A DNA stretch of 64,000 nucleotides from Paenarthrobacter ilicis (GCF_016907545.1 NZ_JAFBCD010000001.1:3596001-3660000), one strand, 5' to 3'. Numbered from the stretch's first letter, positions 51,657 to 61,521 are shown. The notes: a model not told the origin generated them from the sequence alone. A program made the numbers and translations.

Positions 51657-52956
51657 CGTCCGCACCTGCTTTCAGGAACAGCTCCAGCACGGGAACGGCA
51701 ACGTCCGGCCTCTGCACTGGAAGCTTGATGGTCAGTGTTCCCGGCGGCTGGCCACCGGGGGTAAGGTTCATGGCCTGCTGTTCGGGGTCCACTTCTCGGA
51801 GGAATACCTCCGAGGCATCGTTGAGCAGCTGGGCGTAGTCCACTTTCCCTGCCAGCCCGGGCAGGTGCACAAACTCGAACGGCCAGGCAAAGAGGTGCAC
51901 GTAGAGCCAATCGCCGCGCTGGGTGTAGCGGGCATCGGGGGGCGCCGTGAATGCGGAGGGTCCGGCGCCGTAAACGGCGCGTCCATGGAGCTTCATCCAT
52001 TCCCCCATGCCAGCCAGTGATGCCAACGCCCGGGGGTCCAGGTTTCCCCTGCCCGTGGGCCCTACGTTGAGCAGCAGGTTGCCGCCCTTGGACACACCAT
52101 CCACCAGCATCCGGATCAGCAGATCCACGGACTTGTAGTTCAGGTTGTCACGGTCGTAGCCCCAGCTTCCGTTGAGGGTCTGGCAGGCCTCCCAGGTGAG
52201 TGGGTCGCCGTCGAGCATCATGGGACCGGCTGGCTGGTACTGCTCGGGGGTGACGAAGTCCCCGGGGATATCCAGGCGATCGTTGACCACGATCCCCGGC
52301 TGCAGCTCACGCACCATGGCCAGCAGCGCCTGCGAGTCCCAGTCCTCACGGCCCTTGCCGCCCCAGAATTCCTCCCCGCCCAGGCCGGCGTAGGAAAAGT
52401 CGAAGAACAGGTAATCGATGGTGCCGTAATTGCTGAGGAGCTCACGCACCTGGCCGTGCAGGTACTCGCGGTAGCGAGCCATGTCCCGCCCGGCGTTGAA
52501 ACGTTCGACGTCGGCCGTGTTGCGTTGCGGGTGTACCCCGTCAAGGGTGAAGTCCGGGTGGTGCCAGTCAATCAGGGAGTGGTAGAAACCCACTTTCAAG
52601 CCTTCGGCCCTCAGCGCTTCCACGTAGGGCGTGATCAGGTCGCGGCCGGCGGGCGTGTTGGTGGCTTTGTAATCCGTCAACGCCGAGTCCCAAAGGCAGA
52701 AGCCATCGTGGTGCTTGGTGGTGAGGACCACGTACTTCATTCCCGCGTTCTTCGCGGCGCGGGCCCACTCCCTGGGGTCATAGAGATCCGGATCAAAACG
52801 CCGGAAGTACTGCGCGTAGGCTTCAACGCTGATCTCCTCCCGGTTCATGACCCACTCGTGGCGGGCGGGCAGGGCGTAAATGCCCCAGTGCACGAACATG
52901 CCAAAACGTGCCTCTTCGAACCATGGTGCGTGCTGGATCAACGCGCGTCCTTCCAT
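51649..52956 (-). CDS. Alpha-L-fucosidase, GH29
   Basis: 435 aa, no signal peptide, so intracellular. GH29 landmarks: [52 protein letters not shown], and YLFFDFSY with the likely nucleophile Asp, plus [15 protein letters not shown]. It releases L-fucose from imported fucosides or oligosaccharides. It overlaps the dehydratase gene by 19 nt. No transporter for the substrate is encoded in the cluster. Confidence 0.94.
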   Translation of the reverse strand: MEGRALIQHAPWFEEARFGMFVHWGIYALPARHEWVMNREEISVEAYAQYFRRFDPDLYDPREWARAAKNAGMKYVVLTTKHHDGFCLWDSALTDYKATNTPAGRDLITPYVEALRAEGLKVGFYHSLIDWHHPDFTLDGVHPQRNTADVERFNAGRDMARYREYLHGQVRELLSNYGTIDYLFFDFSYAGLGGEEFWGGKGREDWDSQALLAMVRELQPGIVVNDRLDIPGDFVTPEQYQPAGPMMLDGDPLTWEACQTLNGSWGYDRDNLNYKSVDLLIRMLVDGVSKGGNLLLNVGPTGRGNLDPRALASLAGMGEWMKLHGRAVYGAGPSAFTAPPDARYTQRGDWLYVHLFAWPFEFVHLPGLAGKVDYAQLLNDASEVFLREVDPEQQAMNLTPGGQPPGTLTIKLPVQRPDVAVPVLELFLKAGADDE

Positions 52957-54242
52957 ACGGGGCCGTCGGGAAAGCTGTATGCGGCCAGTGTTTCACGGAG
53001 CATCTGGTTCCCGGCTCCCGCAGCAGCCGGCGGCCAGTAGGAGCCGTGGTGAACATCCACGGGGGTGACGAAGTGTTCGTGGAGGTGGTCCACAAATTCG
53101 ATGGTCCTGCCTTCTTTGGTCCCGGAAACGGCAATGAAATCGACCATGGACAGGTGCTGCACGGCTTCGCAGAGGCCAACGCCCCCGGCATGCGGGCAGA
53201 CCCGGACGCCGAACTTGGCGGCCAGCAGGAGAATGGCGATGTTCTCGTTGACGCCTGCCACCCGGGCAGCATCGATCTGCAGCACCTGCAAAGAACCGGC
53301 CTGGAGCATCTGCTTGAACACCACGCGGTTCTGCACGTGCTCCCCGGTGGCTACCGGAATCGGCGCTACCCCGCGGGCGATCGCTGCGTGCCCCAGGATG
53401 TCGTCCGGGCTGGTGGGTTCCTCGATCCAGGCAATGTCATAGGGAGCCAAGTGGGCCATCCAGTCGATTGCTTCCTGGACGTCCCAGCGCTGGTTGGCAT
53501 CAACGGCGATTTTTATGTCCGGTCCCACGGCGGCCCGGGCGGCCCGAACCCGGCGGATGTCGTCCTCGAGGTTGGCCCCCACTTTCAGCTTGATCTGCTG
53601 GAATCCATCGGCCACGGCTTCCTTGGCCAAGCGCGTCAGTTTGCGGTCGCTGTACCCCAGCCAGCCCGGCGTCGTGGTGTACGCGGGGTAGCCGCCGGCC
53701 CGGAGCTCCGCTGTCCGCGCCGCCCGGCCAGGTTCAGCGGCCCGCAGGATGGCCAGGGCTTCGTCCGGCGTCAGCGCATCGGTGAGGTATCTGAAGTCCA
53801 CCAGGGCAACCAATTCCTCAGGCGCCATCCGACTCAGCAACTCCCACAAGGGAAGTCCGGCGCGTTTGGCTTTGAGGTCCCACAGTGCGTTGACCACCGC
53901 TCCGATGGCCATGTGCATGACTCCCTTTTCCGGGCCCAGCCAGCGGAGTTGGGAATCGTGGGCCAGGAGTTTCCATGTTGCTCCCATGTCATTGAGGAGG
54001 TCCTCCACGGAGCGGCCCAAGATGTGGTCCCGGAGCGCTGCAATCGCGGCCGTTTCCACCTCGTTGCCGCGGCCAATGGTGAACACGAAGCCGTGGCCCT
54101 CGTGCCCATCGTCCGCGTCGGTCCCGATGATCAGGTACGCCGCGGAGTAGTCCGGGTCCGGATTCATGGCGTCCGAGCCGTCCAGTTCCAGGGATGTGGG
54201 AAAGCGGATATCAAACGTATCCACTGATGTAACGACGCTCAT
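52938..54242 (-). CDS. L-fuconate dehydratase (enolase superfamily)
   Basis: 434 aa. Enolase-superfamily active site: KLKVG (KxK base), [12 protein letters not shown] (metal Asp), [15 protein letters not shown], and the C-terminal [16 protein letters not shown] typical of fuconate dehydratases. N-terminal [20 protein letters not shown] also matches that family. Step 4: L-fuconate to 2-keto-3-deoxy-L-fuconate. First gene of the minus-strand arm; AGGAG precedes the ATG. The divergent gap to 54383 carries the operators. Confidence 0.94.
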   Translation of the reverse strand: MSVVTSVDTFDIRFPTSLELDGSDAMNPDPDYSAAYLIIGTDADDGHEGHGFVFTIGRGNEVETAAIAALRDHILGRSVEDLLNDMGATWKLLAHDSQLRWLGPEKGVMHMAIGAVVNALWDLKAKRAGLPLWELLSRMAPEELVALVDFRYLTDALTPDEALAILRAAEPGRAARTAELRAGGYPAYTTTPGWLGYSDRKLTRLAKEAVADGFQQIKLKVGANLEDDIRRVRAARAAVGPDIKIAVDANQRWDVQEAIDWMAHLAPYDIAWIEEPTSPDDILGHAAIARGVAPIPVATGEHVQNRVVFKQMLQAGSLQVLQIDAARVAGVNENIAILLLAAKFGVRVCPHAGGVGLCEAVQHLSMVDFIAVSGTKEGRTIEFVDHLHEHFVTPVDVHHGSYWPPAAAGAGNQMLRETLAAYSFPDGPVWKDAR

Positions 54243-54282
54243 GGGGCTCCTGAAGTGAGACGCAATCTTGCGCTGAGCCTAA

Positions 54283-54293
54283 ACATCGGATGT
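54283..54293. promoter_or_regulatory. Palindromic operator of the fucose divergon
   Basis: Perfect palindrome ACATCGGATGT in the divergent gap. An imperfect copy, AGCTCGGATGT, lies at 54347-54357 downstream of the FAH promoter, and a half-site lies upstream of the regulator gene. The pattern fits a FadR-family operator. Confidence 0.6.
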
Positions 54294-54298
54294 ATCCC

Positions 54299-54326
54299 TT
54301 GTCAACGGGTCACATTTCCGTATTAT
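54299..54326 (+). promoter_or_regulatory. Promoter of the FAH-SDR arm
   Basis: -35 TTGTCA (54299-54304), 16-nt spacer, -10 TATTAT (54321-54326). It is flanked by the two ACATCGGATGT-like operators at 54283 and 54347. Confidence 0.65.
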
Positions 54327-54382
54327 GGGTGACAACACCACACTAGAGCTCGGATGTTAGTTCCCTACGCACGGAGGAAGCC

Positions 54383-55282
54383 ATGACCATGAAATTCGCC
54401 AGGCTGGGCGCTGCCGGAAGCGAACAACCGGCCGTCATCGCCACCGACGCCCACGGCACCCGGAAATACTTCAGCCTGCTGTCCCTCACGGCAGATATCG
54501 ACGGCGGATTCCTCGCCTCGGATGGCCTGGAACGGACCCGCGCAGCCCTGGAAAAAGGCAAACTGCCGGAAATTTCCGCTGACGGGCTGCGCATCGGCGC
54601 CCCCGTAGCGCGCCCCGGAGCAGTGGTGGCCATCGGCCTGAACTACACCGCGCATGCCGCCGAATCCGGTGCTGCACCACCCGAGGTCCCTGTTGTTTTC
54701 CTGAAGCCCACCAACACCATCGCTGGCCCCCACGATGCTGCCCCCATCCCGCCGGAATCGGAAAAATACGACTGGGAGGTGGAGCTCGCCATCGTGATCG
54801 GCAAGGAAGCGTCATACCTTTCCTCGGAGGACGAGGCCCAGGACTGCATCGCAGGCTACGCCGTGGCCAACGATCTTTCCGAGCGCGATTACCAGATCCC
54901 CGGCGCCGCGGGCCAGTGGACGAAGGGGAAGTCCCTGCCCGGATCCACTCCGCTGGGTCCGTGGCTGGTACCCGCCACTGACATCGATGCCGGCAATCTC
55001 CGACTCCAGACGCTGGTCAACGGCGAGGCCCGCCAGGATTCCACCACCGCGGACATGATTTTTGACCCCGCCACGATCGTCCACCACCTCAGCCAGTACA
55101 TGGTCCTGGAGCCCGGCGACGTGATCATCACCGGCACTCCCGAGGGCGTGGCAATGTCCGGCCGGTTCCCCTTCATCCAGCCCGGCGACGTGGTGGAACT
55201 GGAGATCGAGGGCCTGGGCCGCCAGCGGCAAGAGTATTTCCGGGCGACAGCTTCCCGCCCCACCGCTGTGGCCACGGCCTGA
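54383..55282 (+). CDS. Fumarylacetoacetate hydrolase family protein (diketo-deoxy-fuconate hydrolase)
   Basis: 299 aa. FAH C-terminal fold: VVAIGLNYTAHAAESG, KPTNTIAGPHDAAPIPPESE, YDWEVELAIVIG with metal-binding Glu pair, NDLSERDYQ and ITGTPEGVAMSG. In the non-phosphorylating fucose route this enzyme splits 2,4-diketo-3-deoxy-L-fuconate to pyruvate and L-lactate. The assignment rests on context. GGAGG lies shortly before the ATG. Confidence 0.9.
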   Translation: MTMKFARLGAAGSEQPAVIATDAHGTRKYFSLLSLTADIDGGFLASDGLERTRAALEKGKLPEISADGLRIGAPVARPGAVVAIGLNYTAHAAESGAAPPEVPVVFLKPTNTIAGPHDAAPIPPESEKYDWEVELAIVIGKEASYLSSEDEAQDCIAGYAVANDLSERDYQIPGAAGQWTKGKSLPGSTPLGPWLVPATDIDAGNLRLQTLVNGEARQDSTTADMIFDPATIVHHLSQYMVLEPGDVIITGTPEGVAMSGRFPFIQPGDVVELEIEGLGRQRQEYFRATASRPTAVATA

Positions 55283-55286
55283 CACC

Positions 55287-56054
55287 ATGGCCGCCATCGG
55301 GAACGAAGAGTTCAAAGGCTTGGCAGCACTGGTCACCGGCGGGGCGTCCGGGATCGGCGCCGCGATCGCGGACCGTCTCGCCGCCGGAGGCGCGCGGGTA
55401 GCGGTACTCGACCTGGCCCCGGAAGCCAGCCCGCACTTTGGCGTGTACTGCAATGTGGCCGATGACGCCTCGGTGCGGGACGCCGTCGAACGCGTCAGCC
55501 AGGAGTTCGGCCGCCTGGACATCGTGGTCAACAACGCCGGGATCGGCGCCCAAGGCGATATCGCCGCGAATCACGACGACGAATGGCTGCGGGTACTCAA
55601 CGTCAACGTGGTGGGAATCGCCCGGGTCAGCCGCGCCGCCCTGCCGTACTTGCGCCAATCCTCCGCTGCCGCGATCGTCAACACCTGTTCTGTCGCGGCC
55701 ACCGCGGGTTTGCCGCAGCGCGCGCTGTACTCGGCGTCCAAGGGTGCGGTGTTGTCCCTGACGCTGGCCATGGCTGCCGACCATGTCCGCGAGGGCATCC
55801 GCGTCAACTGCGTCAACCCCGGCACGGCGGACACACCGTGGGTCACCAGGCTTCTGGATTCCGCCGCAGACCCTGCCGGCGAGCGCGCAGCCCTCAACGC
55901 CAGGCAACCCCATGGCCGACTGGTGGCGGCAGCCGAGGTTGCCGGCGCGGTGGCTTACCTGGCCAGCCCGCTGTCCGGCTCCACCACCGGCACGTCATTG
56001 GCGGTCGACGGCGGCATGCAGGGACTGCGGTTGCGTCCCGTTCAGCAGGCGTGA
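55287..56054 (+). CDS. SDR-family oxidoreductase (2-keto-3-deoxy-L-fuconate dehydrogenase-like)
   Basis: 255 aa classical SDR: TGGASGIG (NAD site, about residues 17-24), VNNAGIGAQ, the Ser in NTCSVAATAG and YSASKG with Tyr and Lys. It starts 4 nt after the FAH gene. Expected reaction: NAD+-dependent oxidation of 2-keto-3-deoxy-L-fuconate to the 2,4-diketo form, the substrate of the FAH-family enzyme. L-fucose dehydrogenase activity is an alternative. Confidence 0.9.
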   Translation: MAAIGNEEFKGLAALVTGGASGIGAAIADRLAAGGARVAVLDLAPEASPHFGVYCNVADDASVRDAVERVSQEFGRLDIVVNNAGIGAQGDIAANHDDEWLRVLNVNVVGIARVSRAALPYLRQSSAAAIVNTCSVAATAGLPQRALYSASKGAVLSLTLAMAADHVREGIRVNCVNPGTADTPWVTRLLDSAADPAGERAALNARQPHGRLVAAAEVAGAVAYLASPLSGSTTGTSLAVDGGMQGLRLRPVQQA

Positions 56055-56157
56055 CGTAACGCAACGGGGGCGCAACGTCCTTGGTTCCCGGTTCGCCTAT
56101 GCTCAACTCCAACGGAATCAACGGCGATTTACCAAGATTTACCAAGGAGACACGGCC

Positions 56158-57453
56158 ATGAGCAGCTGGCGCATCAGGGATTTCCATTCGTCCGACCTCG
56201 ACGGCATCCTGCACCTCTGGGAATCGCTGAAAGCCGAAGGAGTCGAGCCGGTGTACGCCTTGTCCGAGGTCCTGGCGTCCTGCGAGAAGGACCATGCCGT
56301 GGTGGCGGTGCAGGGCGAACAAGTGGTGGGTGCCGCGGTGGGACGTGCCGCCCATGACCAAGGATGGATCGTTTTCCTGGCCACCCTGACCGAATTCCGC
56401 GGACGCGGCATAGGCACCTCGCTGCTGTCCGCCGTCGAAAACCGCATGGCACCCCACGGCCTCAACAAGTTGTCCGCGCTGATGCCGGAAACCGAGACCC
56501 GCGTGGAGGCATTCCTGGGCCGCGGCTTTGTGGTGAAGAAGAACCTGCGCTACTTCGAGCGGACCATTCCCGTGCAACGGCAGGAACTGGGGGCGCTGGG
56601 ACTGCTGGGCGGCCGCATCCTGGCGCGGGACCTCTGGGAGAACGTGGCCGGCATGCGCCGCGAGAAGGAACTCCTGGAACGCCGGCTGGTGCTGCCGCTG
56701 GCCGAGGCCGATCTTGCCGATGAGTACGGCGTGGTTCCGCCGCGGGCCGTGGTGCTGTTCGGCCCTCCGGGCACAGGCAAAACCACTTTTGCCAAGGCGA
56801 TCGCGTCACGCCTGGAATGGCCGTTCGTTGAGGTGTTCCCTTCACGCCTGGCCTCCGATCCCAAGGGCCTGGCCGGTGCTTTGCGGGAGACATTCCTGGA
56901 GATCGCCGAGCTGGAACACGCCGTGGTGTTCATTGACGAGGTGGAGGAAATCGCGTCCCAACGTGCCGGGGATCCGCCATCCCCACTGCAGGGCGTTACC
57001 AATGAGCTCCTCAAAATCATCCCGGCGTTCCGCGAACAGCCCGGACGGTTGCTGGTGTGCGCCACCAACTTCATCCGGGCCCTGGACACGGCGTTCCTGC
57101 GCCACGGCCGGTTCGACTACGTGATTCCCATCGGACTGCCGGACGTCCACGCCCGCGAAGCCATGTGGCAACGTTTCATCCCCGCAACCGTGGTGGATGC
57201 AGTGGACATTCCTTTGCTGGTGTCCCGCACCGAGGGCTTCTCCCCCGCGGACATCGAGTTCGCTGCCCGCAGTGCCTCCCAGCGGGCGCTGGAAAAAGCG
57301 GTGTACGACGACGGCTCCGGTCTTGCGTCCAACGGACGTAAGGGACCGGTCACCCAGGACTACCTCGACGCGATCGCCGACACCCGGACGACCGTGAGCC
57401 CGGAGGTGCACCAGGACTTCCTGGAGGACATCGACGCACTGGGACGGGTGTAG
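56158..57453 (+). CDS. GNAT acetyltransferase-AAA+ ATPase fusion protein
   Basis: 431 aa from the ATG at 56158 (AAGGAG upstream; a longer frame reaching into the SDR gene is rejected). Residues 1-140 are a GNAT domain (WRIRDFHSSDLDGILHLWES, acetyl-CoA loop RGRGIGTS at 81-88, then GRGFVVKKNL). Residues about 175-431 are an AAA+ module: Walker A GPPGTGKT at 202-209, Walker B VVFIDE at 256-261, sensor CATN at 301-304, and an Arg-finger-like RHGRFD at 315-320. It may acetylate a protein or small molecule handled by the ATPase ring. Function unknown. Two direct repeats of GATTTACCAA lie just upstream. Confidence 0.85.
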   Translation: MSSWRIRDFHSSDLDGILHLWESLKAEGVEPVYALSEVLASCEKDHAVVAVQGEQVVGAAVGRAAHDQGWIVFLATLTEFRGRGIGTSLLSAVENRMAPHGLNKLSALMPETETRVEAFLGRGFVVKKNLRYFERTIPVQRQELGALGLLGGRILARDLWENVAGMRREKELLERRLVLPLAEADLADEYGVVPPRAVVLFGPPGTGKTTFAKAIASRLEWPFVEVFPSRLASDPKGLAGALRETFLEIAELEHAVVFIDEVEEIASQRAGDPPSPLQGVTNELLKIIPAFREQPGRLLVCATNFIRALDTAFLRHGRFDYVIPIGLPDVHAREAMWQRFIPATVVDAVDIPLLVSRTEGFSPADIEFAARSASQRALEKAVYDDGSGLASNGRKGPVTQDYLDAIADTRTTVSPEVHQDFLEDIDALGRV

Positions 57454-57570
57454 AAGCTGCCTCTCCGCGAGTTCGCGGGAATGCTGCGGGTACGCCGGAA
57501 CTTTCCGGGCGATCCCGACGCATTCCCACGATTTCGGCGGCAGTCCTGCCGGGTCGCTACCCTATGAAAC

Positions 57571-58815
57571 ATGTCCACGAATCCACTGCGCCATGCCTTG
57601 TCCCGGATGGGCGGCCGCGATCCTCATGAGAAGCACCGCGCTTCCACGCCATTGGAGCTTTTCTTCGACCTGACCTTCGTCATCGCTTTCGGCGTTGCGG
57701 GGAACCAGTTTGCGCACGCGGTGGCGGAAGCCCACTTCGCTGCTGGCCTGTTGGGGTTTTGCTACGCCATGTTTGCCGTGATCTGGGCGTGGATCAACTT
57801 CACCTGGTTCGCCAGCGCCTACGACACCGACGATTGGGTATTCCGTGTTGTCACCATGGTGCAGATGGTGGGCGTGCTGATTCTGGCCATGGGGATCGAG
57901 CCCATGTTCCACTCGATTGTGGACGGTGACCACGTGAACAACGTGGCCATCCTGATTGGCTACATCGTGATGCGACTGGCCCTGATCGTCCAGTGGCTGC
58001 GTGCCGCAAGGCAGGATCCGGAGCGCCGGGAAACGTGTCTCCGTTACGCCAAGTACCTGGCCGTGGTTCAAGTCGGCTGGGTCCTGGCGCTGGTGATCGA
58101 GACCGACGTCCTCACCACCTTCCTGCTGGCTGCGCCCTTGTTCGTGCTGGAGATGGCGACTCCCTACTTCGCGGAACGGAAAATCCGGACGCCGTGGCAC
58201 GCCCACCACATCGCGGAGCGGTACGGGCTGCTGGCCATCATTGCGCTGGGCGAGTGCCTTATTGGGGCCATCGAAACGCTGCGCGCCATTGTGGCCACCC
58301 ATGGCTGGTCCATGGACGCAGCCCTGGTGGGCCTGGGCGGGACCGGACTGGCCTTTGCCATGTGGTGGATCTACTTCATCCTGCCCGCGGGACCGGCCCT
58401 GCACGTGCAGCGGCACCGGTCATGGGTCTTCGGTTACGGCCACATGTTCGTTTTCGCCGCGATCGCTGCCACCGGAGCAGGGCTGCACGTTGCGGCGTAC
58501 TTCATTGACCACGAAGCCCAGATCCCCGCTGCTGGAGCCATTGCCTCGATTGCAGTGCCCATCATCCTGTTCAAGGTTTCACTCACCACCTTGTACTCGA
58601 TCATGCTGGGTCCGGACAGGGAGCTCCTGCTGAGTTCGGCTGTGGTGGTGGTTGCCGTAGCCGGCAGCATTGGCATGGCAGCTGCCGGCGTCTCCGTGCC
58701 CTTGTGCATGCTGGAAATGATGGCCGTGCTGGGCCTGTCAATCGTGTACGACGAGCGGCGCGGGCACAAAGGCCGGGCTGCGGCACTCCGTCGGCTGGAA
58801 ACCGCCGCGGGCTGA
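57571..58815 (+). CDS. Low temperature requirement protein A (LtrA) family membrane protein
   Basis: 414 aa with about ten to twelve helices. LtrA signature near the N-terminus: STPLELFFDLTFVIAFGVAG; later MVGVLILAMGIEPMF, AERYGLLAIIALGECLIGAI and SWVFGYGHMFVFAAIAATG. Named from Listeria growth at low temperature; the transported or sensed molecule is unknown. TACCCT ends 7 nt before the ATG without a ribosome-binding site, suggesting a leaderless message. A palindromic repeat follows the stop. Confidence 0.9.
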   Translation: MSTNPLRHALSRMGGRDPHEKHRASTPLELFFDLTFVIAFGVAGNQFAHAVAEAHFAAGLLGFCYAMFAVIWAWINFTWFASAYDTDDWVFRVVTMVQMVGVLILAMGIEPMFHSIVDGDHVNNVAILIGYIVMRLALIVQWLRAARQDPERRETCLRYAKYLAVVQVGWVLALVIETDVLTTFLLAAPLFVLEMATPYFAERKIRTPWHAHHIAERYGLLAIIALGECLIGAIETLRAIVATHGWSMDAALVGLGGTGLAFAMWWIYFILPAGPALHVQRHRSWVFGYGHMFVFAAIAATGAGLHVAAYFIDHEAQIPAAGAIASIAVPIILFKVSLTTLYSIMLGPDRELLLSSAVVVVAVAGSIGMAAAGVSVPLCMLEMMAVLGLSIVYDERRGHKGRAAALRRLETAAG

Positions 58816-58828
58816 GCCATCCCCCTCG

Positions 58829-58891
58829 CGTTGCGGGGCCCGTTCTACGCCCCAAATCCCCCGACAAGCACGCGGAGCGGGCCCCGCAACG
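58829..58891. repeat. Palindromic element, copy 2 (GGGGCCCG family)
   Basis: Left arm CGTTGCGGGGCCCGTTCTAC, right arm the complement of CGTTGCGGGGCCCGCTCCGC, with 15 outer base pairs perfect, then mismatches and a loop. Total 63 bp between two convergent genes. It is the counterpart of 38401-38461. Confidence 0.75.
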
Positions 58892-58904
58892 GGAATCGAG
58901 GGTC

Positions 58905-59441
58905 CTATTCCGGTGCGATCCGGTCCAGTTCAGGCAACAGGTGCGGGTTGATCCGCTTCAGGATCAGCTCGACTTCCTCCCGGGGAACGGCCGCGTACAG
59001 CACCGGACGGGCATCGGCATACCGGGTTGTTGGGGGTTTGTCCGGCCACTTCTCCGCCAGGGCCCGGACACGTTCCGGCAAGGAGTTATGGGCGTTGTCG
59101 GCGATCTTCACCAACGTGGCGTCGTGGTCCTCCGCAACCAGCCGGATGCCGGCGTCGTAATCATCCGGGTCGTCGTGGAAGCGGCGGGTGACGCGCTCGA
59201 TGATGTCCACCGCCCGCTCCGAGACACCCATGTCCAGCAGTGCCTGCCTGGTGATGGGAGTGTCCTCGGCAATGTCGTGGAGGTACCCCGCGATCTGGAT
59301 GTCATCATCAAAGTCAGCAAGTGCATCACCCACGGCCAACACGTGCTCACGGTACGGGCGCTTGAGTTTGTCCTTCTGCCGGTTATGCGCCACCTCGGCA
59401 AGCACTTGGGCTGTTTCTACGGTAAATCGTGGTTCGGTCAT
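58905..59441 (-). CDS. HD-domain phosphohydrolase
   Basis: 178 aa from the ATG at 59441 with GGAGG 5 nt upstream. HD pattern: His in YREHVLAVGDAL, His-Asp in GYLHDIAEDTP and a later Asp in VKIADNAHNS. This N-terminal order resembles the hydrolase half of RelA/SpoT (MESH1-like), so (p)ppGpp or a nucleotide is a possible substrate. A general nucleotidase is the alternative. Monocistronic. Confidence 0.85.
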   Translation of the reverse strand: MTEPRFTVETAQVLAEVAHNRQKDKLKRPYREHVLAVGDALADFDDDIQIAGYLHDIAEDTPITRQALLDMGVSERAVDIIERVTRRFHDDPDDYDAGIRLVAEDHDATLVKIADNAHNSLPERVRALAEKWPDKPPTTRYADARPVLYAAVPREEVELILKRINPHLLPELDRIAPE

Positions 59442-59508
59442 GCTGGCCTCCGGATGGATGAGGTGGACTTGTCCCGCATTCAGGCTATCCGTTGCCCGCT
59501 TGCGCCGT

Positions 59509-60300
59509 TTACCAGTCCTGCACGGCCCTGGCGGCAACAGCTACGGTGACAGCGCGCGGCAAACGCTGCGCCACCCCAGCGGCCACGCGGTTGAACAACC
59601 CGGACACTACGCTTCCCGGTGTTCCCTTGCGCTCCAAGGCTTTGAGCGCGGTGCCCACAACCTGGGCGGACGTTTGCATCTTACCCACAGCACCGGACTG
59701 GCTTCCCAGGACATCAAAGAACTCAGTGCGCGTGGCGCCGGGGCAGAGCGCCAGGACATTGAGGCCCGAAGCCTTGGTTTCGTGGGCAACGGCCTCGGTG
59801 AAGCTCAACACAAATGCTTTGGTTGCGCCGTAAACCGCCATGCCGGGAATCGGCTGGAAGGCGGCGGTGCTGGCCACATTCACCAGTGCGCCCTTGCCGG
59901 AGCTGATCAGTCCGGGCAGGAAAGCGTGGGTGAGATCAACCAGAGTCGCCACGTTCAAGGAGATCTCCGAGGCAATAACGTCCGGGTCTTCCTCCACGAA
60001 AGGCGAGTGGGTGCCAAATCCTGCGTTGTTGATCAACGTGTCAACGGCGATTCCGCGACCATCCAGCTCCTTGAACAGTTCACGCCCCACGCCTGGTTTG
60101 CCCAAGTCCATTGGCAAAACAGTCACCGTCACTCCGTGCTTGGTGCGCAACTTCCCTGCCAGTTCCTCCAACCGCTCCGCCCGGCGTGCAACCAGCACAA
60201 GGTTGGCGCCATTGGCGGCGAACCGCTCAGCAAACTCAGCACCCAGTCCGGAGCTGGCGCCGGTGATGAGGGCAGTAGTGCCGGTGTAGGTCATGGTCAT
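59509..60300 (-). CDS. SDR-family oxidoreductase (DltE/YqjQ-like)
   Basis: 263 aa. TGASSGLGAEFAERFA (NADP site), LVARRAERLEELA (Arg-rich, NADP-type), INNAGFGTHSPF, VNVASTAAFQP, and YGATKAFVLSF with Tyr/Lys. Substrate unknown. A second in-frame ATG two codons on is possible. Confidence 0.9.
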   Translation of the reverse strand: MTMTYTGTTALITGASSGLGAEFAERFAANGANLVLVARRAERLEELAGKLRTKHGVTVTVLPMDLGKPGVGRELFKELDGRGIAVDTLINNAGFGTHSPFVEEDPDVIASEISLNVATLVDLTHAFLPGLISSGKGALVNVASTAAFQPIPGMAVYGATKAFVLSFTEAVAHETKASGLNVLALCPGATRTEFFDVLGSQSGAVGKMQTSAQVVGTALKALERKGTPGSVVSGLFNRVAAGVAQRLPRAVTVAVAARAVQDW

Positions 60301-60350
60301 GGCGGTTCCAATCTGTGGAAGTCAAGGCAGCGGCGCAGTCCCCAGTGAGA

Positions 60351-61496
60351 CTACGCGGGAAAGCTGGCAATAACCTGCCGGACCGCACTGCTCAACTGGA
60401 AGTTCCGGCAACCCAATCCGCCGGGCTCTGCCTGCTGGGGAACGTAGCCAAAGCCGAGCCCGTACACTGGATCAGCAAAGCCCAGCGACGCACTGGCACC
60501 GTCGTGCCCAAAGGCGCGGTAACTGCCGAACGGCATCCGGCTGTGCGATTTCATGAACACAGTTCCAAAGCAGCCGGACTCCCCGAACACCCGGTCAATG
60601 CCGAACACCTGCTCGGCGCTCACCTTGCGGATGGTCTCTTCCGTCAGGAGAGGCTCGACGGCGGTTTGCCCACCACTCGTGGCGGATCCGGACACCTCAG
60701 CAAGTCCCGTCAGCGCAGCTGCATAATTCCGCGCCATGCCCTCGGCGCTGGCCATCCCAGCCACCGAACTCAGGCCCGCTGCCCGCACCTCACGGATGTT
60801 GGGCAGGTCCAGGATCTCTCCCACCGCGGAGTTGGCGGCAAGGCCAAAGTGGCTTGCGGGGTCAACCCACGGCCACGAAGGATCGGCTGCCCAGCGGAAC
60901 GGTGCAAAACGGGGTTCTTCAGCCTCGGGCAGGCCCAGGTAGAAGTGGGCTCCGGTCACGGATCGGATCCGTTGTTCGTAGACCTCTTGGAGTGTGGATC
61001 CGGTGATGCGCCGGCACAGTTCTTCCATGAAGATGCCGATGGTCAGGGCGTGATAGCCAAAGGCGGCGCCGGGCTTCCACAGCGGAGCAAGCCCGGCAAG
61101 CCTGGCAGCGGCGATTTCGGAGTTGTTGACCTCCTCCAGCGTCAGTCCACCCTCCACCCCCAAGAGCCCGGCTTGGTGGGAAAGAAGCTGGGAAACGGTG
61201 ATTCCGGCTTTCCCGTTGGCAGCAAATTCCGGCCAGTAACCGGCCACGCGGGCCTCCAGGTCCAGCAGGCCGTCCTGCACCAGCAACGCGACGACCAACC
61301 CGGCCATGCCCTTGGAACAGGAGAAAACACCGGTGACGGAATCTTCCCGGATGTGGGGACCGCCGCTGAGGTCCAGCACCTTGACGCCCCGGTGGTACGC
61401 GGCAACCTGCGCCGAGTAGTCAGGGTCCTGGGCGAGGAAACGTTCGAAGAGCTGGGCTACGGGTTCAAATCCTGGGGCGACCACCTGTGAGTGCAT
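60351..61496 (-). CDS. Serine hydrolase, beta-lactamase/EstB fold
   Basis: 381 aa from the ATG at 61496, no signal peptide. Class C-like motifs: SCSKGMAG (Ser-x-x-Lys at about residue 60), YHALTIGIFMEE as the Tyr-x-Asn equivalent, and GHDGASASLGFADP near the C-terminus. It is probably an esterase. TACGCT lies exactly 6 nt before the ATG without a ribosome-binding site (leaderless). It lies 25 nt downstream of gluQ. Confidence 0.9.
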   Translation of the reverse strand: MHSQVVAPGFEPVAQLFERFLAQDPDYSAQVAAYHRGVKVLDLSGGPHIREDSVTGVFSCSKGMAGLVVALLVQDGLLDLEARVAGYWPEFAANGKAGITVSQLLSHQAGLLGVEGGLTLEEVNNSEIAAARLAGLAPLWKPGAAFGYHALTIGIFMEELCRRITGSTLQEVYEQRIRSVTGAHFYLGLPEAEEPRFAPFRWAADPSWPWVDPASHFGLAANSAVGEILDLPNIREVRAAGLSSVAGMASAEGMARNYAAALTGLAEVSGSATSGGQTAVEPLLTEETIRKVSAEQVFGIDRVFGESGCFGTVFMKSHSRMPFGSYRAFGHDGASASLGFADPVYGLGFGYVPQQAEPGGLGCRNFQLSSAVRQVIASFPA

Positions 61497-61502
61497 CCAG
61501 CC

Positions 61503-61508
61503 AGCGTA
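61503..61508 (-). promoter_or_regulatory. Leaderless -10 box for the serine hydrolase
   Basis: Minus-strand TACGCT, 6 nt before the ATG at 61496. Confidence 0.4.
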
Positions 61509-61521
61509 TAGGGCCGGGCCG

